From Talpa occidentalis (taxonomy: Eukaryota > Chordata > Mammalia > Eulipotyphla > Talpidae), in contig NW_023601433.1 of the NCBI RefSeq assembly GCF_014898055.3, positions 84,887,106 through 84,951,105 of the forward strand: 64,000 bases of DNA, written 5' to 3'. Under the pieces are notes generated by a model. That model was not told the DNA's origin and made no database searches. It saw only the letters and a program-made list of their open reading frames with translations. The first letter of the stretch is position 1. Every line of letters starts with the position of its first letter. Position numbers and translations under genes: made by a program. Positions 46,757-55,371 of this stretch are shown here, piece by piece.

Positions 46757-49126
46757 TTAGGTCTCTGGTTCTCCCTCTCCCTCTCCCTCTCCCTCTCCCT
46801 CTCCCTCTTCCTCTCCCTCTCCCTCTCCCTCTCCCTCTCCCTCTCCCTCTGCTGGGGCACCCTCTTCAGGAGCTTCCTCTGCTGGGGCACCCTCTTCTAA
46901 GGGAGTCTTTGGAGGTTCTGCTTCTGGGGGCTTTTCTGTGGGTGCTGAAGGATGTGCTTGTGTACCTTTACAAACAGTGATGATGCAGACAATTGCCAAT
47001 ACTAATAGAATAATAATACCTATAATACCAAGTATGACTGCTGTGTCTAAGAGTCTTTCTTCTTTTTGGATATTCTGGGTGAAGTTTTGACCAAATCCTG
47101 GAGCAGGTGTTTCGTGGATATTTGTAGGGGAACCACTGTCCACACTACCTCCATTTCCTGCAGATTTGCAGTCAGGGGGAGCATATCCAGAGTCACAATG
47201 GCAATGATATAAATTGTTACAGACTCCGTTCCCATTGCATGTATCTATTGGTTCACAGGCAGTTTGGCTCTCATTGTAGTCTGTGCAGGCTGAATTCATG
47301 CAGACTTTATTTGTAGCACAGTAAGTGCCATTGGGCACATCTCCCTCATCAGGGATATCAGTATTGGCATAGGCATCCATACTCCAGCAGAATTCATCTC
47401 CATGAGGAACCTGAATCAGTGTGTGCTGGGGTTTGATTGCTGGTAGTTTTACTACACCAGTGCATATAAGTTTCCCACAAAATAAGTTCTCATCTGAACA
47501 CTTGACATAGGATTGGTTAGCTGCCATGGGACGGCCACAGTTCCCAAACCGGTTCCCTTGGCTGTTCATTGCTGTGTAGCACTCTTGCGGTGCAGACGTT
47601 GCTCTCAAACCATAAATATTTTCACATTGAACATCATGGCTTCTGCATGAACCGTTAATGCAATGGTAAAATGTTTGACACAAACTACCATCTAGCTTAT
47701 AGGTATCATTAGGACATATACTGGAGAAACCACTGCAGTATTCTGGAAGGTCACATTCGCTCAAAGCAGCACGGCAAGTGAGGCCCTCTGGTTCAAATTT
47801 GCAGTTAGTGTTACAACAGGGTCCAGGAATGCATTGTGCTTTTCCCTTAAGCTTACATGTATTTTCACAGCATGGGTCTTGAGCACATTTACTACCACAG
47901 TCACACTGCTCACCTGATTCCAGCACACCATTTCCACACACAGAATCCCTACGCCTGCGGCCTTTGTGCTGAGGCTTGTTAAACAGGCAGGCCCCTTTCT
48001 GTCCGTGGAGGAACTGGTAGTAGTAGTCGGAGCTGCAGTTGCTAAAGCCACTTTCTTTGGTGACATTTTCATGCATGAGGCAAAAGTGCTGGTCCTCACA
48101 GATGCAGGCCGAGTGGTCATGCTCAATACCCAAGTTGTGCCCAAGCTCGTGCACCATGAGTGCAGCAGACAGGAGGGCATCTTCGTGATGGAAGGATTCA
48201 ACAGCTGCCGCAAACTCCCTCGAACAGGCACCACTGAGAAATGCCCGCCCCGTGGCCTCTCCAGGGTGATGCCCGACGATCATGTGGGCGACGTCATGCT
48301 TCACACGAGGGAAGAGCTCCTCTTGTCTCCACCTATTGAAATTCCCGAGTGCAACTGCCAAGTCCTCAGGCACCTCTACGAGGTCGCCCTCGGTCCACAG
48401 CTCCATCCCAGCCAGCACCACCTGTGTGTTAATCCCCCTGGTGAAGCTGTTGGCCAGAGCAATGACGTCCATTACTCTCCGCACCGCCTCGGTGACGTTA
48501 CTGCCCCACGTCTGGAAGCACTGGTTGGTGACCACCACGAACATCTCCACGTACTTGGTGTGTGACCACAGGGAGGACGGCGTGTGCGGGCTGTGAGGCT
48601 TCCTGCTCCTTTGTTGCTGGCTGGCCAGCGCCGACGCTGACGCCGACGCCACTGGGCTGTCTTGGGAAGTGACACTGCAGGAGACTCGCGTTTGCTGTGC
48701 CAGGGTGTACAGCACATGTTGAGACCGTTTTGGAGGCTCCATGGGCTCAATGCCATAGGCTTTCCCCTCCTTAATCAGGATGCCCCTGAGGCCTGAACAG
48801 GTGTTCACAGAAACGAAAGAACCCGGGACGCCTTCTATGTAGCCTTGGTAGTGACAGTCCCGGGAGCTGAAAGGCATTTCTCGCCCCAGGACACCACTGT
48901 GGTAGCTGAAGACCGGAAAGTGACTCACAAAATAATCTCTCTCCACCGTCAGGCGAATCAGCTGCTTCTGGCCCTGCATAGACAGCACATAGGCTGCCTC
49001 TTCCAGCGGGTCTCCCCGCCCCTCCACCGGCAGCATCGTGGGGGTGACTATTTCATAGGGAGAGTCCCGTGCCGATCCCCGGTCACAGTACAAGCTGGGC
49101 AGGAGAATCACTAGCAGTGCCAGCAT
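46757..49126 (-). CDS. ADAM1: ADAM1 (fertilin alpha) left copy, intronless
   Basis: Encodes 789 residues from the first in-frame ATG (49126). Order: signal peptide (MLALLVILLPSLYC); prodomain with SVNTCSGLRG near 107-115; metalloprotease from KYVEMFVVV (191), with zinc site HELGHNLGIEHDH at 326-338; RRRR at 390-393, a furin-type site; disintegrin domain with ECDLPEYC near 457; cysteine-rich domain; EGF-like fold near 626-653; transmembrane segment near 694-718; and a cytoplasmic tail ending in a Glu-Gly repeat (760-786). In mammals fertilin alpha pairs with ADAM2 in the testis, for fertilin assembly and sperm surface protein maturation, and is cleaved before the disintegrin domain. The zinc site is intact, so protease activity is possible. 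The open frame continues 5' to 49357 without another ATG. TMEM116 and MAPKAPK5 flank the cluster. Whether it is ADAM1A or ADAM1B cannot be decided. Confidence 0.92.
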   Translation of the reverse strand: MLALLVILLPSLYCDRGSARDSPYEIVTPTMLPVEGRGDPLEEAAYVLSMQGQKQLIRLTVERDYFVSHFPVFSYHSGVLGREMPFSSRDCHYQGYIEGVPGSFVSVNTCSGLRGILIKEGKAYGIEPMEPPKRSQHVLYTLAQQTRVSCSVTSQDSPVASASASALASQQQRSRKPHSPHTPSSLWSHTKYVEMFVVVTNQCFQTWGSNVTEAVRRVMDVIALANSFTRGINTQVVLAGMELWTEGDLVEVPEDLAVALGNFNRWRQEELFPRVKHDVAHMIVGHHPGEATGRAFLSGACSREFAAAVESFHHEDALLSAALMVHELGHNLGIEHDHSACICEDQHFCLMHENVTKESGFSNCSSDYYYQFLHGQKGACLFNKPQHKGRRRRDSVCGNGVLESGEQCDCGSKCAQDPCCENTCKLKGKAQCIPGPCCNTNCKFEPEGLTCRAALSECDLPEYCSGFSSICPNDTYKLDGSLCQTFYHCINGSCRSHDVQCENIYGLRATSAPQECYTAMNSQGNRFGNCGRPMAANQSYVKCSDENLFCGKLICTGVVKLPAIKPQHTLIQVPHGDEFCWSMDAYANTDIPDEGDVPNGTYCATNKVCMNSACTDYNESQTACEPIDTCNGNGVCNNLYHCHCDSGYAPPDCKSAGNGGSVDSGSPTNIHETPAPGFGQNFTQNIQKEERLLDTAVILGIIGIIILLVLAIVCIITVCKGTQAHPSAPTEKPPEAEPPKTPLEEGAPAEEAPEEGAPAEGEGEGEGEGEGEEEGEGEGEGEGEGEPET
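46772..46849 (-). repeat. Coding hexamer microsatellite
   Basis: (CCCTCT)n on the + strand, about 13 units with one CCTCTT variant, encodes the Glu-Gly run at the end of the left ADAM1 tail. It is probably length-variable. Confidence 0.93.
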
Positions 49127-49308
49127 GATCCCCCACCTGACACAGGCAGGCCGTGGCTCTGGCCCTAAGCTCAGGACCTTTTTTTGCGGAGCCCAAGTCT
49201 GGAACTTTATCTCGGTGTCCTTCAAGGTCTGCTGGGTTTTCTGTGGAGAAGGCAGTGCAGAGGCAGAGTCTGTCACAGAAGCTGCCACTGACAGTCCTGG
49301 TGAGTCAG
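47944..49308. repeat. Homogenised ADAM1 tract, left copy
   Basis: Aligns with 56622-57986 at a constant offset of 8678. By eye there is one difference in 1365 bp (C at 48581, T at 57259; synonymous, Thr). Outside it the two genes diverge sharply on both sides. Confidence 0.95.
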
Positions 49309-50480
49309 CTGATGATACAGGGCCTGCATCTGTCAGCGGTAGCTCTGTCTGGCACACAGACCCTCAGTCCCAAGTTCAGTCCAGATATGTGCGGGCTGGA
49401 AAGGATGGCTCCTGCCTACCTGGGAGGGAAAAGCCTTCTGGCTGTGTCCTTGCTAGTCTTTCTGGTCTCTTCTCTGCTCCCAATAGTGGCCTTGTCTGTG
49501 ACTTGGTTCCACAGCTCCAGCTTCGGTGCTCCTTGACTAAGGCCCTTTTGCCACCACCGAGGATTGTGAACTCTAATGCAAGACCGTACCTGGACAGAGG
49601 AAGCAAAATCTCCCTGCCTTGCTCAACGGTGTCACCGGAACTCCCCTCCCCCACCCTGCATCCTGTTGTCCGTTGCTGAGCTAACTCCAGATGTTCCACC
49701 CAGGGGCTTGGAGATCCTGATGGACACACTCCATTGCCCACATCCCCTCTTCTAAAAGAAGCACAAAGTCCCATCTCTAGTCCATGGAGATCATAGTCCT
49801 GGTGTTCCCTATCCTGCATGGGCCATTATAGTGATATGCACATCTGGCTGGGCAATCTGTTAGATAAGGCTAATGGGCTGGTTGCCCAGTGCCCCAAAGG
49901 AAGACTTGAGTGGGCCTGTGTGATCCATGGGGCCAAGGATGATCCTGTTTTAATATCATCAGAATTCGTTGTCTCAGGTTCTGTTTATAACAGTGTCCAG
50001 TAGTGTCATGGAAGATATTACAGGCCATGGGCACCATTGTTGGTGTCCCCAAACCACAGCCTTCTTGGGATGGTCCTGACATACCAGGATCCTCAGATTA
50101 TGCCTGCTGAAGATTGGGGATCCTAAAAGTCTCCCCTGTATTATGTGATCTCCCTGTCTTCCTTGCCACTCCTGTTTGGCACCTTATGCCCCCAGACCTA
50201 GAAGAGTGCTAGTCCAAGAGCACTTGAACGAGTTGCTTGTTGGCTGAATACATGCTCCCAGGCATGGGATGTCTCACCTGTTGATCATTATTCACTGGCA
50301 TTGCTTTTGCCTGCCCTGAATGGCCTCATGTTCACAAAACTCAACCATGCCAACTAATGGCACAGGTCATGCTCCTGACTCTTTGCCTCCTGTTTCTCTG
50401 AGAAAAACAGTCCAGGAGGGTCTAACTTGCCTGCGGCTACAGTGGATATAAATCATCCCCATCCAGTCTAAGAGCAGTCC
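49127..50480. other. 5' flank of left ADAM1
   Basis: The reading frame stays open from 49126 to 49357, where a GTG and then an upstream TGA occur. Beyond lies GC-richer sequence with no recognised repeat family or CpG island. It probably holds the promoter and any 5' untranslated exon. No TATA box in a convincing position was found. Confidence 0.4.
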
Positions 50481-50914
50481 TTTAACTTGAGCGTGGTGTG
50501 TTCTTCCCTGTCAATTTCTCATGGTTTCCACTCTCCCAATTGCCCCTTCTTTCTCTTCCATCTTAAACATCTCTGTCCTTTGCATTCATTCCCATTATAT
50601 GCAGTGATATCTCACCTTTCTGAAGCCATCCCTTTCAGTCCTCACATCTACAGTCACCAGCCAGTTTTTCCTGTTTTCCTATGAAACTATTTGGGAGGGT
50701 GTATGGACTTTCTGCTCCCATGTGTATCAACAATTCACTAGTTTTTCCCTTTTTTTTTTTTTTGAGAATTCTTTAATTCTGAAAGATAGCATAATGGCAA
50801 AACATATATAAGTCTTCAATGTATTTTTCAGGAAATTGTTAAAAAGAGAACAGCTGAACCTGACAGAAAAGACAAATAGTTTATGGTGTAATTTGTGAGG
50901 TTCCTCCAATAGTT
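50481..50914. other. Unassigned sequence
   Basis: C/T-rich on the + strand with a T-run at 50747-50763. No gene was seen. Confidence 0.35.
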
Positions 50915-51165
50915 AAATTCATAGAGACAGGAAATAGAATGGAGATTACCAGATGCAGGGAAAAGAGTAAAGGGGAATCGATGATCTTTAATGTGTTTGG
51001 AGTTTCATCTGGGGACAATGAAAAAATTCTGGAAATGGGCAGTGGTGATGGTTGTACTCCAGTGAGTGTGGTTGTACTCCAGTAAGAAATGTGACTGAAT
51101 TTTACCTTAAAAGTGGTTAAGAGAGCAAATTTCCATTTAGGTGTATTTTATTGCCACAGAGAAAG
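50915..51165 (+). repeat. Old L1 3'UTR fragment
   Basis: Sequence in the style of ancient L1 3' ends (ATAGAGACAGGAAATAGAAT start, GAAAAAATTCTGGAAATGGG middle). A tandem duplication of GGTTGTACTCCAGTGAGTGT occurs at 51048-51090. Confidence 0.65.
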
Positions 51166-52194
51166 AAGAAACTGTGTGAGATTCACCCTAATCAAGTAAT
51201 CGATTGTTCATGAGTGACTGCCAACACTGAATGGTGGGAGCATCCCATAGACATTCCTCAGAATCCCCCAAATGCAATGGGGAGAGGAGTCAGGAAAAAG
51301 GGGCACTTTGTAAAACCAGCCACACAGTGCAGAGCACTTAGCTTGGAACCCCGAGAGCGCAGACCCCGTTCCCCTGCCTCTGCTTTCCTGCCACATTAAG
51401 CCCCACCACCCTGCTTGTCTGGGGTCTCCACATGCTTAGGATTCACCTAACAGCTCACACATATGTCCCCACTTTCTGTCGCTTTTTCAGAGGAAGTTCA
51501 TTCAAAGAACTGTCCTGACTTTTAGGACACCCAACCTTTCTTCTGATCTGGTAAACCTGAGGGTCAGGCATTAGGAAGGTAACTCAAAATTAAAATAAGA
51601 AAATACAGAACTTACTACTGCTAATTTTTTGTAATATTTGTTGTCAAGCATTGTGAAATCCTAAATAGGTTTTATTGACCTATTCCCGATTACCTACCTG
51701 CCTTTTGGTTTTTAAAGAACGCCACAAAATAGCTGAGCACAATTGCCCCCTACCTAAATCACCATTTCCCTTATATTTGGTAAGGTTTTAAGATTATGTA
51801 ATGCTGCTCGGCTTTTACTAGCATCGCCATGCACATGTGCCCTTAGGAAGACCACCCCTTCTGCTCTCCACTGAAGCTCTTCTCAGCAGAAATCCTCCAC
51901 ATCTTTTTCAGATCTCTAATGACATGATGTATCATAAGGTCTTTGGTTTCCCAGTTTCACCGTTGCTCACAAAACTCTCAGTGGCTACCAACTGGTCGTG
52001 TGTTCCCAAGAGCACTTCCCCTTCCGCCATACAGCATTCTGAGATGTGATAGCACATCCCGGGACCTGGAGACTTACATACACTGAAATCTTGAGTGAGC
52101 ACATTGCTCTGCAGTTTGGTTTTGTGTCACAAAAGTCATGAACATCAGTTTCCTGAAAGCAGAAACCAACCAGGTCTAATCTTCTTTTGTTTGC
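51166..52194. other. Intergenic sequence
   Basis: No gene or named repeat was recognised. It separates old L1 sequence from the L1 at 52195. Confidence 0.4.
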
Positions 52195-53610
52195 TCTTTT
52201 TTTTTTATTTTTTAATTTTTTACATTATTTTTCATTTTTGCACAATGTATGCATTTTCATCTTGGCTGTATTCCCTATACAATGCCCACCCCCCTCATTT
52301 TTACCCTAATCCCTCTTCCCATCCCCGCACCCTGTAGTGTATCTCTGGTTTATAGTTGCTGGTTAATTTTGATTTTTACTTTATTATAATTAGTCTTTTT
52401 CCTGGTCCCTTATTTAGGTTTTCTAAATTCCTGCTATGAGTGAGACCATCCGGTATATTTCTTTTTCTTTCTGGCTTATTTTGCTGAACATGATCCCTTC
52501 CAGCTCTATCCATGTTGCTGCAAATTGCATGACTTTATCTTTTTTGGTTGCTGAGTAATATTCCATTGTGTATGTGTACCACATCTTCTTGATCCAGTCA
52601 TCTATTTTTGTGCATTTGGGTTTTTTCCATAGCTTAGCTATTGTAAATAGTGCTGCTATAAACATAGGGGTGCAGGTGCCCTTTTGAATTAATGATTCTG
52701 TGTCCTTTGGGTAAATACCTATGAGTGGAATTACTGGATCATATGGAAGCTCCATTTTAGCAGATTGAGGAATCTCCACACAGCTTTCCATAGTGGTTGG
52801 ACCAGTTTGCACTCCCACCAGCAGTGCAGGAGTGTTCCTTTTCTTCCACATCCTCGCCAACATTGGTTGTTGCTAGTTTTTTTAATATGTGCCATTCTCA
52901 CTGGTGTAAGATGGTATCTCATTGTAGTTTTGGGGCCTCCCCTGGTGGTGCAGTGGTTGAGCGTTGGGTGGCGAAGCTGCCCGCAGCCTCACAGCGCCGG
53001 TTTGAACCCCGGCCACCGGCGAGGGTCCCACATGGCACAGCAGACCTCTCCTGCCATGCCCGCTGCTCCCCTCAGCAGTGTATCTCATCAATCTGCCTGT
53101 TCTGTTCCCCGCTCTGACTCTGGTGAATTCTCTCACCCTCCCACGCTTCTGACTGTATCCAGTGCTTTTATAAAAAATAAATATATATTTTTTAAAAAAA
53201 TAATTGTAGTTTTGATTTGCATTTCCCTGATTACAAGTGATGCTGAACATTTTTTCAAATGCCCTGTTGGCCATTTGCATTTCCTCTTTGGAGGAGTTCC
53301 TTTTCAGCACTTCTGCCCATTTTTTGACTGGATTATTTACTTTACTTTTGTTGAGTCTTTTCAGCTCTTTGTAGATTCTGGTGATCAGTCCTTTATCATT
53401 AGTGTTGTGTGCAAAAATTTTCTCCCAGTCAGTGGGGTGTCTCTTTGTTTTGGTTACTGTCTCTTTTTCTGTACAGAAGCTCTTTAATTTGATGTAGTCC
53501 CAGCTGTTTCTCTTTGCCATCTCTATCACGGCTTTGGGTGATGAGTCCTTAAAGATGTTGCCGAGGTGTATGTCATGTAGTGTTTCGCATATATTTCCTT
53601 CTATATGTTT
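52195..53610 (-). repeat. L1 3' part, minus strand
   Basis: Reverse L1 3'UTR (TTTTTTACATTATTTTTCAT start) and ORF2 C-terminus. A 146-residue frame at 52423-52863 reads [18 protein letters not shown] and IKKMWYTYTMEYYSATKK. It is relatively intact and shares its 3'UTR type with 18301-18870. A SINE splits it at 52932-53200. Confidence 0.92.
52932..53200 (+). repeat. tRNA-derived SINE, type A, in L1
   Basis: Full-length copy with ATTGTAGTTTTG on both sides. Confidence 0.94.
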
Positions 53611-54156
53611 TATGGTTGGAGGAGGGACTGGGCCAATGGACCTCTGGGGCCTGATGCTCAGGAATGCCCTGAGACCAGGAACGCTCAGCTTGTAGCGACA
53701 CTGTACCTGAGTGAGGTCTCGGTTGTGCTACACCTAGGAGCTAGCAAGAGGCGGCCAGAGAAGTTGCCCTCCAGTTGTAATGTTGGCTCCTTCCATCCTC
53801 GCCTGGTCACTTGCACTGAACACCTGCAAGGAAAGGGCCTCCACACTGAGTAAGACACAAACCTGCCACACCCGATACCAGCTTGTCATTGGGAGAAAGT
53901 CACTTTCCAGGTGGTGACCACACAGTGTGGTGGTTGATGATGGAGGCTTTGTTTCATTAGAGCCATGTTCTGGAAGGAAGGAAGGAAATACAGACTGCCT
54001 TCCCTGTTATTTTTTGTATTGAAGGACATGGCTTGTGTGACAGAGATTGTAGATTGAGTCGTACCTGGGATGTACGACGAGATATAGGTGCCAACCCTTA
54101 CTACTTCTACAGCAAAACTCTGGTCTCTTTTCTTCTCTCATAATAAGGGAGATCTC
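53611..54156. other. Intergenic sequence
   Basis: GC-richer stretch with no recognised gene or repeat. A short (GGAA)n run lies at 53974-53987. Confidence 0.4.
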
Positions 54157-54157
54157 G

Positions 54158-54422
54158 GGCCTCCCCGGTGGCGCAGGGGGTTGAGCGCACCGCTGTGAAG
54201 CTGTCCATAGCCTCTGCAGTGTGGGTTCCATTCCCGGCCGGCCAGGGAGCTACCCACATGGTGCAGCAAAGCTCTCCTGTCTCACCCACTGCTCCCCTCA
54301 GCAGTGGTTTAGGTCCGTCTGCCTGTTGTGCTCCCTGTTCTGTCTCTGGTGAATCCTCTCACCCTCCTGCACCTCTGGCCTGTACCCCAGCTCTTGTATA
54401 AAATAAATAAATCTTAAGAAAA
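54158..54422 (+). repeat. tRNA-derived SINE, type B
   Basis: Full-length copy with ATAATAAGGGAGATCTC / GATAAGGGAGTTCTC flanks. Confidence 0.92.
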
Positions 54423-54834
54423 TAATGATAAGGGAGTTCTCATAATGCAGATGGGAGGATTAAATTAGTTAACACAATGCACATCGCATATTTAGCACAG
54501 TGTCTGGCACAGAATCAACATTATCATTATTATATGACTTGGGACTGTCTTCACAGAGAAATGCTACCACATCCGAAGTATAGTTACCTCTAATCCTATG
54601 AATTGTCGATAGATAAAACACCAATCTTATGTAGAAAATTTTTAAATCTAAAGGAAAAACAAATCCTCAAACATGAATTCAGCATCATGTAAGGCAGCCT
54701 CCTGCCTTGCTTGCCCACCACTTCCCCGTGTACCTGGACCCCAGGTGATCTGACCACTCTGGCAGATGAGCCCCTTCACAAAGCACCCCAAAATAAAGAT
54801 GTCCTGGGTACTGGGCTGCATCTGAAAAAAGCTT

Positions 54835-54844
54835 TTTATTTATT
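54835..54844 (-). terminator. Candidate poly(A) signals, right ADAM1
   Basis: Two overlapping AATAAA boxes on the minus strand, about 530 bp after the stop. Nearby sequence is homologous to that around 46283-46288, which supports a shared ancestral 3' end. Confidence 0.5.
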
Positions 54845-55371
54845 TCATTGCCTCTATTTCATAAGCAGAAACTGTCAGGGCAGTTTCTCAATAGGAATCA
54901 TGAACTGCCTGGGACGAATAATCACTGATAGTAATACGGTGCATATGATACAATAGGAATAGTGTAGATGGAATTTGGTATGCTCTGAAGAGTACTTTCA
55001 GATCAAAAATCCGTCTAATGAAGGAAGACACTGATAGCAATGACCCAGAAGGCAAACTTAAGTAAATTTTTCATGAAATGGAATAGGCAAAACTGTAGAC
55101 TGTTTTATATGTGATTTAATATGTGAATATATAACCTATTATGAAAATGAATATTGAAAGCAAGGGGATCGCTCCTTCCGATTTAGTGTTCCTGTAAACC
55201 GTGTAGTCCAGGCGGAACAACGGAGCCAACAGTTTCCACTTGGCCTTTCTCTGTTTATCTCTCATTCCCCTCAGTGCTTGAGGTATTTCATATATTTGGA
55301 CCTTCCTGCACTACCCTCCTCCTTTGGTTATTCCGGCACTTCACCAGCTACCACCAATAGTGCAGAGGCTC

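Noticed and set aside
46705..46980. Pro-Leu repeat frame on the + strand over the ADAM1 tail
   Set aside because: Product of reading the CCCTCT repeat on the wrong strand.
47761..48234. 157-codon minus-strand frame overlapping the left ADAM1
   Set aside because: Out-of-frame shadow of the ADAM1 coding sequence.
49376..49819. 147-codon minus-strand frame upstream of the left ADAM1
   Set aside because: Not in frame with ADAM1, with no recognisable domain and no homologue at the right copy. It is probably untranslated.
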